Source of the DNA: an uncultured Eubacteriales bacterium
GTDB lineage: Bacteria > Bacillota > Clostridia > Tissierellales > Peptoniphilaceae
Direction of reading: 5' to 3'
DNA: 11,721 bases
Assembly (NCBI GenBank): GCA_902488815.1
Contig: CABTXP010000037.1
Location: 1-11,721 of the forward strand
Shown piece after piece: positions 1 through 7,440 of the stretch (within the stretch, counting starts at the first letter, position 1; each line of letters starts with the position of its first letter). Under the pieces are notes generated by a model. It saw nothing but the letters and a program-made list of their open reading frames with translations. It made no database searches and was not told the origin of the DNA. The translations under genes and the position numbers were made by a program.

Positions 1-1388
1 CAAGACCTGATGAAGTTAAACAGGAAATTGAAGACATTATAGGCATCGACGCATCACATGCTCCCCTTATCTCCGCAAAAAACGGAATAAACATTGACGA
101 AGTGTTGGATGCAATCGTAAATGAAGTGCCTGCCCCTACAGGAGATGAAAATAAACCTTTAAAGGCTTTGATCTTCGACTCATACTATGATTCATACAAG
201 GGGGTTATCGCCTTTGTAAGAGTTTTTGACGGCGAAGTTAAAAAAGGCGACACTATTAAAATGATGAGTACCGGTTCGGAGTTTGAAGTAGTGGAAGTCG
301 GCGTGAGAACAAACGCCTATGTGCCTTTAAAAAAACTTTCAGCGGGAGACGTAGGATATATCGGCGCAAGTATAAAGGAAGTAAAAGAAGCCAATGTCGG
401 CGATACCATTACCCTTGCAAACAAAATGTGTGCCGAAGCTTTGCCCGGATATAAAAAAGTTTTGCCCATGGTTTACTGCGGCATTTATCCTGCCGAAGGA
501 GAATCATATCAGGAAGTAAGAGAGGCTTTAGAAAAGCTACAAGTAAACGACGCCGCTCTTGCCTTTGAAGCGGAGACCTCAGCTGCACTCGGCTTCGGTT
601 TTCGCTGCGGATTCTTAGGTCTCCTTCACATGGAGATAATACAGGAAAGACTTGAGAGAGAATTCGATCTAAATCTTGTGACGACGGCTCCTTCCGTAAT
701 TTATAAAATTTACACAAGTGACGGTAAGATGACTGAAATACAAAATCCCACCAATATGCCTGACCCCACATCCATTGTCAAAATGGAAGAGCCTATAGTT
801 AAGGCGGAGATTATGTGTCCAGCCGACTATATAGGTGCGATTATGGAACTATGTCAGGAAAGGCGCGGCGTGTACAAGGGCCTGGACTACTTGGAAGAGA
901 CGAGAGTCCTCATCACATACGAGATGCCTCTTAACGAAGTTATCTATGACTTTTTCGACGCATTAAAGTCAAAGACCAAGGGCTATGCTTCCTACGACTA
1001 CGAAATAATCGGCTATCAGGAATCTGAACTTGTAAAGCTTGACATACTAATCAACGAAGAATTGGTGGATGCCTTTTCAATTATTGTTCACAAGAGCAAT
1101 GCCTATGAAAGAGGCAGAAGGATTTGCGAAAGACTTACTACGGTTATACCGAGACATCAATTTGCAATTCCAATTCAAGCGGCAATCGGTAATAAAATTA
1201 TTGCAAGAGAGACAATCAGAGCACTTAGAAAAGACGTCCTCGCCAAGTGTTACGGCGGAGACATTTCAAGAAAGAGAAAGCTTCTTGAAAAACAAAAAGA
1301 AGGTAAAAAGAGAATGCGTTCCATCGGCAACGTAGATGTGCCTCAAGAAGCATTTTTAACAGTGTTGAAATATGATGAAGAAGGATAA
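1..1388 (+). CDS. lepA: Elongation factor 4 (LepA), 5'-truncated by window edge
   Basis: Ribosome-associated translational GTPase EF-4, which acts on the elongating ribosome in the cytoplasm. The reading frame is open from base 3, so the gene enters from the left. About 461 residues of a roughly 600-residue family are present; the N-terminal G domain (P-loop, switches) lies outside the window. The first visible residues (RPDEVKQEIED, then LISAKNGI) are the end of the G domain. Next come domain II (around FDSYYDSYKGVIAFVRVFDG), the EF-G-like domain III/V part (AALGFGFRCGFLGLLHMEI), and the EF-4-specific C-terminal domain ending in the signature RKRKLLEKQKEGKKRMR...VDVPQEAF, with a natural TAA stop at 1386-1388. 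No frameshift or lost residue was seen. The stop region overlaps the hemW start, and lepA-hemW is a widely conserved pair. Identification is very secure; only the missing start is unknown. Confidence 0.97.
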   Translation, partial: RPDEVKQEIEDIIGIDASHAPLISAKNGINIDEVLDAIVNEVPAPTGDENKPLKALIFDSYYDSYKGVIAFVRVFDGEVKKGDTIKMMSTGSEFEVVEVGVRTNAYVPLKKLSAGDVGYIGASIKEVKEANVGDTITLANKMCAEALPGYKKVLPMVYCGIYPAEGESYQEVREALEKLQVNDAALAFEAETSAALGFGFRCGFLGLLHMEIIQERLEREFDLNLVTTAPSVIYKIYTSDGKMTEIQNPTNMPDPTSIVKMEEPIVKAEIMCPADYIGAIMELCQERRGVYKGLDYLEETRVLITYEMPLNEVIYDFFDALKSKTKGYASYDYEIIGYQESELVKLDILINEELVDAFSIIVHKSNAYERGRRICERLTTVIPRHQFAIPIQAAIGNKIIARETIRALRKDVLAKCYGGDISRKRKLLEKQKEGKKRMRSIGNVDVPQEAFLTVLKYDEEG

Positions 1389-2517
1389 AAATTTGGGGAT
1401 ATATTTTCATATCCCCTTTTGTGAACAAAAATGTCTCTACTGTGACTTTACCTCCTTTGTATGTAGTGGAGAAACAATAAGTAAATATATCTCCTGTTTA
1501 AACAAAGAAGTTAAGCTTAAACAAAATCTTTGGGAAGAAAGGCCTGTCGATACAATTTTCGTCGGCGGCGGCACTCCTTCAATTTTAAATCCCGATGAAA
1601 TATATAAGTTGGGAGAAATGATTAAGCATTTTAATCTTTCAAAGGACGTTGAGTTTACCGTGGAGTCCAATCCCAACTCTTTAACTGCCGAGAAACTTAA
1701 AGCCTTTAGAGACATAGGCGTCAACAGAGTCTCAACAGGTGTGCAAAGTACAAATGAAAAACTTTTAAAGAGCATAGGCCGGATACACAACTTGGATCAA
1801 GTCTATAAAGCTGTAGAAAATATAAAAAGCGCAGGCATAGATAATTTTAATTTAGACTTTATGATGGCGCTTCCCAATGAAAAGTTAAAAGACGTGAAAG
1901 AAAATTTAAAACACATAGAGGTTTTAAACCCATCGCACATTTCCTACTACTCTCTCATCATCGAAGAAGGCACTCCCATGGCAAAAATATATAACAGCAA
2001 CCCTTCTCTCTTCCCCGACGAAGGAGAAGACAGAAAAATGTATCACAACATTGTAAATTCTTTAAAACATATGGGGTATCACCAATACGAAATTTCAAAC
2101 TTTGCAAAGATAGGCTCAGAGTGCAGACACAATTTAAAGTATTGGACCTTGGAAGACTATTTAGGCTTCGGACTTTCCTCTCACTCCAATATATCAAATG
2201 AAAGATTTTGGAATACGAAAAACCTGAACAAGTACTTTGAAATGACAAAGTCCGATGTGCTGCCTGAAGAAGAAAGAGAAGTTTTGACACTTAAAGACAG
2301 GATGAACGAATTTACAATTATGGGCCTTAGACTTAATAAAGGCGTGGATGTAAAACTCTTTAAAGAAAAATTTGATACGGACTTTAAAGTTTATTATGAA
2401 AATGAAATCCGAGACATGGTAAATGAAAAGCTATGTACTTTTGACGGAGAATATTTAAAGACTACCACCTACGGCAAAGACATTTTAAATGTTGTAGAGC
2501 TTACATTTATTAAATAA
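1372..2517 (+). CDS. hemW: Radical SAM heme chaperone HemW
   Basis: HemW-family radical SAM protein, formerly annotated as a coproporphyrinogen III oxidase-like HemN. Characterised HemW proteins bind heme and act as heme chaperones, not as CPO enzymes. The cluster motif is C17-X3-C21-X2-C24 followed by D-F; true HemN has a fourth cysteine right after the third, absent here. A glycine-rich SAM motif GGGTPS lies at 65-70, and a HemN C-terminal-like domain fills the last ~80 residues. Length (381) is normal. The ATG at 1372 lies inside lepA (17-base overlap) with no good ribosome-binding site. An in-frame TTG at 1393 has AAGGA at 1381-1385, seven bases upstream, and would give a protein beginning at GIYFHIPFC, typical for the family; it may be the real start. 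Probably co-transcribed with lepA. The hrcA heat-shock repressor gene that follows in Bacillus is not present here. Confidence 0.93.
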   Translation: MMKKDKNLGIYFHIPFCEQKCLYCDFTSFVCSGETISKYISCLNKEVKLKQNLWEERPVDTIFVGGGTPSILNPDEIYKLGEMIKHFNLSKDVEFTVESNPNSLTAEKLKAFRDIGVNRVSTGVQSTNEKLLKSIGRIHNLDQVYKAVENIKSAGIDNFNLDFMMALPNEKLKDVKENLKHIEVLNPSHISYYSLIIEEGTPMAKIYNSNPSLFPDEGEDRKMYHNIVNSLKHMGYHQYEISNFAKIGSECRHNLKYWTLEDYLGFGLSSHSNISNERFWNTKNLNKYFEMTKSDVLPEEEREVLTLKDRMNEFTIMGLRLNKGVDVKLFKEKFDTDFKVYYENEIRDMVNEKLCTFDGEYLKTTTYGKDILNVVELTFIK

Positions 2518-2520
2518 ATC

Positions 2521-2549
2521 TTGCATTTAATCCCCTATGATGGTATTAT
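2521..2549 (+). promoter_or_regulatory. Putative sigma-A promoter for rpsT
   Basis: TTGCAT at 2521-2526 and TATTAT at 2544-2549 are separated by exactly 17 bases. The -10 is preceded by TGG (2541-2543), an extended -10 (TGn). The -35 is weak (first three bases match), but the extended -10 compensates. Transcription would start near 2556, leaving a leader of about 30 bases that holds the S20 ribosome-binding site. It lies directly after the hemW stop codon, so rpsT probably has its own promoter in addition to any readthrough from lepA-hemW. Confidence 0.6.
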
Positions 2550-2573
2550 ATAACGAGTTCAGAAAAAAATATC

Positions 2574-2580
2574 GGAGGTG
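2574..2580 (+). promoter_or_regulatory. Strong Shine-Dalgarno that fixes the rpsT start at TTG 2587
   Basis: GGAGGTG is a near-perfect match to the 16S rRNA 3' end. It sits six bases before the TTG at 2587. The GTG at 2578 that would give a longer protein is itself part of this Shine-Dalgarno sequence, so it cannot sensibly be the start. Confidence 0.85.
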
Positions 2581-2586
2581 AAACAA

Positions 2587-2850
2587 TTGGCAAATATTAA
2601 ATCAGCTATTAAAAGAATTGAATTAACACAAAAAGCAACACTTCGTAACAAAGTTAAAAAGACTGAAATCAAAAATGCTATTAAAAAATTTGAAAGCGCA
2701 GTAAGTGCAGGCTCTAAAGACGAAGCAGCGGAACTTTTAAAAGAAGTAGATAAAAAGTTAAAGAGAGCAGCTAACAAGAACGTAATTCACAAAAACTCAG
2801 CATCAAGAAAGCTTTCATCTCTAACTAAGAAACTAAACGCAATGGGTTAA
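2587..2850 (+). CDS. rpsT: 30S ribosomal protein S20
   Basis: Primary 16S rRNA-binding protein of the small subunit, needed for 30S assembly. Starting at TTG 2587 the product is 87 residues, the usual family length, and begins (M)ANIKSAIKRI, the canonical S20 N-terminus. The body is very Lys/Ala-rich and helical (TQKATLRNKVKKTEIKNAIKKF...), and the end HKNSASRKLSSLTKKLNAMG matches the family. The upstream GTG at 2578 would add MKQ and is rejected because it lies within the Shine-Dalgarno. E. coli rpsT also uses a non-ATG (UUG) start, where the weak codon takes part in autoregulation; whether that holds here is inference. Single gene with its own promoter, followed directly by a terminator; it converges on holA, as in other Firmicutes. 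Confidence 0.97.
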   Translation: MANIKSAIKRIELTQKATLRNKVKKTEIKNAIKKFESAVSAGSKDEAAELLKEVDKKLKRAANKNVIHKNSASRKLSSLTKKLNAMG

Positions 2851-2885
2851 TAGAAACTTCAAAAGAAGTTCTATTAACTTTTTTT
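2846..2885 (+). terminator. Intrinsic terminator of rpsT, overlapping both stop codons
   Basis: A 14-bp stem (2846-2860 with 2865-2878, one bulged A at 2856) closes on an AAAA loop and is followed by seven T residues (2879-2885). The rpsT TAA (2848-2850) lies in the left arm and the holA stop (complement of 2874-2876) lies directly opposite it in the right arm. Read on the minus strand there is no T-run after the hairpin, so it should terminate rpsT but not holA efficiently. Confidence 0.88.
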
Positions 2886-3875
2886 GTTGCAAATTTTAAG
2901 AATAATTGTTTCCATTAAGACCTTCTCATTAACTTGGGAGGTCTTTAATTTTATTTCGCCGTCTAAAAGTTCACTGTAAATATTTGTAAGCTCCTTCGCA
3001 GTAAAGTTCTCCGTTCCCCTTTTAAACTTTCCGTATTCAAAATTTCCGATGGAAAGTGTACTCATTACATCTTGAGCACTTTTGTTAACGCCAAGCTTTA
3101 CTCCCAAGAGCATGTGAAAATTTCTAATTACCATGTTAAGTATTCTATGGACAGGTTCGTTTAAGTTGTAAAGATTTTCAAAGTGAGTTAAAGCTTCATC
3201 AGCTTTTCTATTTGTCAGAGAATCTAAAAAGTCGAAGATGCTTAAGTCCGGATTTTCTTTAACTACATAGTCAATGTCCTCTACACTTATTTCTCTTTTG
3301 TTTAAAGATATTAATTTATCCAATTCGTTTTTCACGTCAAAGAGTGTGAGGTTTAAATTCTTTGAACCGTAGCCTAACCTGTCTACCAATGTCGCTGTTG
3401 CCGAGTTTGAAATATTAATGCCCGCTTTTTTAAAATAGCCGTTAATGTATAGCATTATTTCTCTCGGGTTTAAAGTATTGAATTCCACTAAACGATCTTT
3501 TTTCTTAAAATATTTATAAAAAGAAGTGTTTTTATTAACTCCCATTACATCATCTAAAAAAATTAACACAGTGTCGTTGGAAAAATTTTCCAAATGGGCT
3601 TCCAAATCTTTTTTAAAATCTATATTTTTTACAAATTCAGCCACATCACTTACAATAATGAGTTTTTTGTCATTCATTACTGGGAGAGTTTCACATGCGC
3701 TTACCAAATAGCCCAATTCTAAATTTTTCCCCTGTAAGTTCATAATGTTAAAGTCTTTAAAGTTTTTTATTTTGCCTTTAAGGTAAATAATTCCGTTGTC
3801 CATAAGGAGTTTTTCGCTGCCTGAGAACAAATATGGACCTGTTAATTCTTCTCTGTAAATCTGTCTATAATTCAT
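2874..3875 (-). CDS. holA: DNA polymerase III delta subunit
   Basis: Delta subunit of the clamp loader (Bacillus YqeN); it opens the beta sliding clamp so it can be loaded on primed DNA. The 333 residues match the family length (~340). Seen in order: an N-terminal segment with PYLFSGSEKLLMDNGI, corresponding to the degenerate P-loop region of delta; DKKLIIVSDVAEFVKN, the usual Lys/Arg-rich strand; TVLIFLDD; then the middle and collar domains, with DLSIFDFLDSLTNRKADEAL, typical of delta (iFxLxDAlxxrd). As is normal for delta, no intact Walker A is visible. ATG at 3875 has a good ribosome-binding site (AGGTGG, about four bases away). It overlaps the end of comEC by 11 bases, so the two are likely coupled, and ends tail to tail with rpsT. 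comEC-holA followed by convergent rpsT is classic Firmicute gene order. Confidence 0.92.
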   Translation of the reverse strand: MNYRQIYREELTGPYLFSGSEKLLMDNGIIYLKGKIKNFKDFNIMNLQGKNLELGYLVSACETLPVMNDKKLIIVSDVAEFVKNIDFKKDLEAHLENFSNDTVLIFLDDVMGVNKNTSFYKYFKKKDRLVEFNTLNPREIMLYINGYFKKAGINISNSATATLVDRLGYGSKNLNLTLFDVKNELDKLISLNKREISVEDIDYVVKENPDLSIFDFLDSLTNRKADEALTHFENLYNLNEPVHRILNMVIRNFHMLLGVKLGVNKSAQDVMSTLSIGNFEYGKFKRGTENFTAKELTNIYSELLDGEIKLKTSQVNEKVLMETIILKICNKKS

Positions 3876-6162
3876 CTTTCCACCTATAGTTAAGTACCAA
3901 GTACATTCCCGCCAACGTAAAGATCAGTGCGGCAAGTATGTCGTCTCTGTATTCAAATAAATTTATTTTTTCATCGGGGATTTTCGTTTCCACAGTAAGG
4001 TTATCCTTGCTGATTGTGAAGCGTACCTCTCCCCTGTCCTTTGTAATAAAAGTTTTTATATTTCTATTATACAGTCTATTTAAAACTTCTTCATGGGGAT
4101 GTCCGTAAGTGTTGTTAGTTCCGCAAGATATTACAGCAAATTTCGGATCTACACGGTCCAAAAACTCATCACCTGTGCCGGTGCGACTGCCGTGGTGAGA
4201 GACTTTTAATATATCCGCTCTCTCGTCCCAATAATATTTTTCTATATCTTCTTCCCCGTCGCCTGTAAATAAAATTTTCTTGCCGAAAGTGTTAAGCACT
4301 AGAACTGTTGAACAGTTGTTTTCACTATTGCCTCCCACACCGTCGTATAGAACTTTAAAACTTCCCAAGGGCGTATCAACCCCATCACCTGTTTCAAGTC
4401 CGTAGACTTTGATTTTATGCTTCAACATTTTATTTACAAATTCCTTGTCAGTGGGAGATGTGTTTGTAAATGCAGCGGATATTTTTATGTCCTCCCAAAT
4501 ATCTTCAATTGCTCCCATGTGGTCGGCATCGTAGTGGGAAATAAATATCCCGTCCAACTTGTCAATGCCCCGTGACTTAAGTACGGGGAGAAGATAAATT
4601 TTCCCCGGTCTGTAGTCTTCACTGCGAGATCCGCCGGTGTCCACCATGTATGCCTTGTCCCTTAATGTAATAAGGCATCCGTCCCCTTGCCCTACATATA
4701 GAAAGGACATGTGTACCTTGTTTCTTTCCACGGCATAGCCGTAAATATTTATTACCATGGCAAAAATTAAAAACAATGCACAGAGTTTATAAAAGACATT
4801 GTATCTTTTGTTAAGCCTGACGCCGCCGAAGATAAGTAAAATTGCGATATAATAAAAAATCGTAGATATAATCGACACCCTTGGCACAGTTATTTTAAAT
4901 AACAAAAAGTCGTTAAAAATATTTAGAACCAAGTTACACAGTTTTAAAATTAAATCCAGGGGCACAAACAAAAGTCTTAATTTTATTCCTACTATTGTAA
5001 GCACCGTAAGTATGTAGCCCATTATTATTGCCACGGAATACAAAGGCACCAAAATAATATTTGCCACAATTGACATCAAGTTGTAGTCGTTAAAATATCT
5101 TGACTGAATTGGAAAAATAATTAAGTTTATGGCAAGAACCATTATAAAGGTGTTAAATATTTTGCCACCCGAATACCTTCTTTTGAGTATGGGATAGAAA
5201 TATATAATCGCTCCTGCTCCGATATAGGACAAAATAAATGACACATTAAATATAGCCAAGGGGTTTACTAAAAGAGTTATAAAGGCCGCAGCCAAAATGC
5301 CGTCTTTGTCCCTGTACTTTGTCTTTGAAAAGTATGCAATGTTTGCAAAGAGAATCATAAAGCAGGTACGCAAAGCTCCTGCAGGCGCTCCGATTAAAAA
5401 AGTATAGACAATGGCAACGACAAAGCCTATAACTCTACCTATGTTTTTGTTAAGCTCAAAAAAAGAAAATATACTTATAATTCCCAAGTATATAAGGCCG
5501 ATGTGAAAGCCTGACACGGCAAGTATGTGAGCAATGCCTACACTTCTATATATATTTACATCTTCCCCCATGAGTTTTGAATTGCCCAAGATGATAGAGG
5601 TCATGACCTTGGCGTTTTTTTCACTGAGGCCGTAGGCAAAGGTCGAGGTAATTTTTTTATTAAAGGCGTTGGCACGATTATAAAAAAAGTTGGGGCCCTT
5701 AAGTACTTTCACATGAGAATCTCTCACTTCGTTTAAAATGTTTTGCCCCATGAGATAATTTTTGTAGCTGAAAGTACCGAAGTTCATGGCGCCATTAGGC
5801 TCGGTAAAGTTGCCCCTAACTCTTACAACACTTCCCACGGTCGGAGCCTCTTCACTTTTTACAAAGGCTTTTGAGTATACAAATGGTTGAGTTTTGTATT
5901 TTAGGACAAAGCCTCTCTCATCGACCTTAACAACTCTTCCATCAACACTATGTGTGCCTGAAAGTTTAAGAGAAGTTCTGAAATTGTAATTAAAAAATCC
6001 TAAAATAAATATTAAGGATATAAACAAAGGTAGAAGAGCCTTTTTATTTTTTAAAGATATAATAAAGGCAACGGCTGAAAACAAAGCCGCCAAAATTATA
6101 TTTTTATAGACAAAAAAGCGTCCGAATAATATCCCCAATATATAAAAAAATACTATGTACAT
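3865..6162 (-). CDS. comEC: ComEC/Rec2 DNA-uptake channel protein
   Basis: Integral membrane protein that carries single-stranded DNA across the cytoplasmic membrane during transformation. The 765 residues are full length for the three-part family. (1) Residues 1-60 hold N-terminal membrane helices, followed by an OB-like domain (about 65-155). (2) The competence domain, about 180-475, has many helices and the hallmark AHILAVSGFHIGL at 211-223. (3) The metallo-beta-lactamase-like domain, about 483-730, has VDTGG (507-511), the metal motif HYDADH (543-548), NNCSTV (615-620), TGDG (633-636), SHHGS (655-659) and GHPHEEV (687-693). All metal-motif residues look intact. Unlike the usual form, one more hydrophobic helix follows the lactamase domain (about 742-758), ending YRWKDEL. 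ATG at 6162 is preceded by GAGGTT. No comEA is visible upstream; a divergent gene lies there instead. Identification is secure; whether the organism is transformable cannot be told. Confidence 0.95.
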   Translation of the reverse strand: MYIVFFYILGILFGRFFVYKNIILAALFSAVAFIISLKNKKALLPLFISLIFILGFFNYNFRTSLKLSGTHSVDGRVVKVDERGFVLKYKTQPFVYSKAFVKSEEAPTVGSVVRVRGNFTEPNGAMNFGTFSYKNYLMGQNILNEVRDSHVKVLKGPNFFYNRANAFNKKITSTFAYGLSEKNAKVMTSIILGNSKLMGEDVNIYRSVGIAHILAVSGFHIGLIYLGIISIFSFFELNKNIGRVIGFVVAIVYTFLIGAPAGALRTCFMILFANIAYFSKTKYRDKDGILAAAFITLLVNPLAIFNVSFILSYIGAGAIIYFYPILKRRYSGGKIFNTFIMVLAINLIIFPIQSRYFNDYNLMSIVANIILVPLYSVAIIMGYILTVLTIVGIKLRLLFVPLDLILKLCNLVLNIFNDFLLFKITVPRVSIISTIFYYIAILLIFGGVRLNKRYNVFYKLCALFLIFAMVINIYGYAVERNKVHMSFLYVGQGDGCLITLRDKAYMVDTGGSRSEDYRPGKIYLLPVLKSRGIDKLDGIFISHYDADHMGAIEDIWEDIKISAAFTNTSPTDKEFVNKMLKHKIKVYGLETGDGVDTPLGSFKVLYDGVGGNSENNCSTVLVLNTFGKKILFTGDGEEDIEKYYWDERADILKVSHHGSRTGTGDEFLDRVDPKFAVISCGTNNTYGHPHEEVLNRLYNRNIKTFITKDRGEVRFTISKDNLTVETKIPDEKINLFEYRDDILAALIFTLAGMYLVLNYRWKDEL

Positions 6163-6177
6163 CTTAACCTCAAATTA

Positions 6178-6205
6178 ATTATACATTAGGATTTTAAAAT
6201 GATAA
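6178..6205 (-). promoter_or_regulatory. Possible promoter for comEC-holA
   Basis: On the minus strand there is a perfect TATAAT (complement of 6178-6183) with TTATCA (complement of 6200-6205) 16 bases upstream. Transcription would begin near 6171, only about eight bases before the comEC ATG and level with its Shine-Dalgarno, which is unusually short. The intergenic region is very AT-rich, so a chance match is possible. Confidence 0.35.
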
Positions 6206-6208
6206 AAT
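6180..6208 (+). promoter_or_regulatory. Possible promoter for the AlaX-like gene
   Basis: TATACA (6180-6185) and TAAAAT (6203-6208) are 17 bases apart, pointing toward the gene that starts at 6228. It overlaps the candidate comEC promoter on the other strand, so the two divergent genes would share one 65-base control region. Both boxes are imperfect. The ribosome-binding site AGAGG (6218-6222) is five bases before the ATG. Confidence 0.3.
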
Positions 6209-6227
6209 AAAAAGAAAAGAGGTTTTT

Positions 6228-7394
6228 ATGAGTAATTTAGATTTTTTAATTAATCCCTATAAAAAAACCGCCCACATAAAATTTATCCCATGTGAGACAA
6301 AGTCCGGGGAAATAAAATACACGGCGGATCAAAATATAGGAGTATATCCAAACGACAGTTTCCCTGAAGATGAAATGTTTTTAAATGACGAGCCCTTAAA
6401 ATTTTATTTTGACGGCGAAGCAATTATATATGAGAAACCAATAGACGTGTTGGAAGGTCAAGTTAAAATCAATTGGGAAAAGAGACTTAAAAACATGCAA
6501 AACTCTCTCGCCCTTTCAATTCTTAAAAAAGTTGTAGCAAAAAATTACAGAGAGGACATTATCTCATCTTCAATAAAGGACAAGAACTACATAGAAATTT
6601 CGGCAAAAGACATTGCCTACTCCTACGTTCACGAAGTGGAAGAGTATATGAACTATCTCATTTGCGCAAATTTATTGGTGAACAAATTAAATTTAAGAGA
6701 AGGCAGGATGAATTACTTTGCCGAAATAAACGGCCCCGGCAAATTTCAAGTGGCAGGTCCTCTCCTTTCACGCACAGGAGAATTAGGTCTCTTTAAAATT
6801 ACAAAGGTTTGGAAGAACAACAGCGGCAACATAGTCATGGAATTTATAACAGGCACCGAAGCCCTAAGTGACTACCTGGAAAGATTTGACATAATCGAAA
6901 ATTTAAAGACCTTGTATGAAGTTAACAGCGCCAAGGACGTCCTATCCGCGTCTAAAAATATTAAGTACCGCTTTGAATCTCTACAAAGAGAGAACAAAAA
7001 AATGGAAAAGGAACTTAATTTGGAGACGGTAAACGAACTTACAAAGAAGGCCTTTAAGTTTAACGACTACAATATTATTTACAAAATAATAAACTCGCCT
7101 AATTTTAAAGAACTTAAATTCACTTCTCAAAAGATAATGAACATGGAAGACTATATCCAAGTATACGGCATGCCCAACGGTCCTACTTCGTCCTTCTTAA
7201 TAGTTAGAAGTAAGAACATGAACTTTTTAAATCTGACAGATATTATGAAAGAAGTGTCTAAGAAGTACAAAGTTGAAGGGTCGGGAAATATAATGCAAGT
7301 CCAAGGTAATGTGCCCACCATGACACTAGTTAAGACCTTGGAAGCATTTATCGCCATGATTAAAGAAGAAATAACAAAACAAAATAAGAACTGA
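6228..7394 (+). CDS. AlaX-like / DHHA1-tailed protein with lost zinc site
   Basis: The layout is that of long AlaX (alanyl-tRNA editing) proteins, which hydrolyse mischarged Ser- or Gly-tRNA(Ala). Residues 1-85 correspond to the N-terminal barrel. QVKINWEKRLKNMQ (78-91) aligns with the family's 'G-x-IDWexRxxxMQ' lead-in to the HTxQH zinc motif. TGELGLFKI (183-191) and EFITGTEALSDY (205-216) align with the segment after the CGGTH zinc motif. A coiled-coil-like stretch lies at about 245-275. A DHHA1-like C-terminal domain (about 280-385) ends in VEGSGNIMQVQG (349-360). The zinc ligands are all gone: the two His of HTxQH are S93 and S97, and the Cys and His of CGGTH are V175 and L179. The barrel's GGGQ motif is not visible either. 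Fold assignment is by motif alignment. Editing activity is therefore unlikely; a tRNA-binding or regulatory role is inference. Single gene, divergent from comEC, with its own terminator; the reading frame is intact. Confidence 0.72.
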   Translation: MSNLDFLINPYKKTAHIKFIPCETKSGEIKYTADQNIGVYPNDSFPEDEMFLNDEPLKFYFDGEAIIYEKPIDVLEGQVKINWEKRLKNMQNSLALSILKKVVAKNYREDIISSSIKDKNYIEISAKDIAYSYVHEVEEYMNYLICANLLVNKLNLREGRMNYFAEINGPGKFQVAGPLLSRTGELGLFKITKVWKNNSGNIVMEFITGTEALSDYLERFDIIENLKTLYEVNSAKDVLSASKNIKYRFESLQRENKKMEKELNLETVNELTKKAFKFNDYNIIYKIINSPNFKELKFTSQKIMNMEDYIQVYGMPNGPTSSFLIVRSKNMNFLNLTDIMKEVSKKYKVEGSGNIMQVQGNVPTMTLVKTLEAFIAMIKEEITKQNKN

Positions 7395-7403
7395 TAAGCA
7401 TAA

Positions 7404-7432
7404 AAAAGTCTGAAGCATTGCCTCAGACTTTT
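7404..7432. terminator. Bidirectional intrinsic terminator between convergent genes
   Basis: A 10-bp stem (7404-7413 with 7423-7432, core AGTCTGA/TCAGACT) with a 9-base loop lies between the AlaX-like gene (stop 7392-7394) and the end of the minus-strand operon (7441). Reading plus, the stem runs into TTTTATTTT. Reading minus, it is followed by a run of six T residues (complement of 7402-7407, partly in the stem). It can serve both transcripts. Confidence 0.85.
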
Positions 7433-7440
7433 ATTTTAAA

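Noticed and set aside
409..771. 120-residue minus-strand open frame
   Set aside because: Lies entirely antisense to conserved lepA sequence; composition (Arg/Gln/Leu-rich with no domain) is that of a mirror frame and there is no ribosome-binding site.
1069..1335. 88-residue plus-strand open frame inside lepA
   Set aside because: Out-of-frame shadow of the strongly conserved LepA C-terminal domain; no plausible initiation signal.
2509..2531. Hairpin after hemW (ATTAAAT with ATTTAAT)
   Set aside because: Seven A/T-only pairs with a 9-base loop and no T-run; too weak for a terminator and overlapping the rpsT -35.
6228..7394. Functional alanyl-tRNA editing enzyme
   Set aside because: The layout fits, but both halves of the zinc site (HTxQH and CGGTH) are replaced by Ser/Ser and Val/Leu, so the activity name is not transferred.
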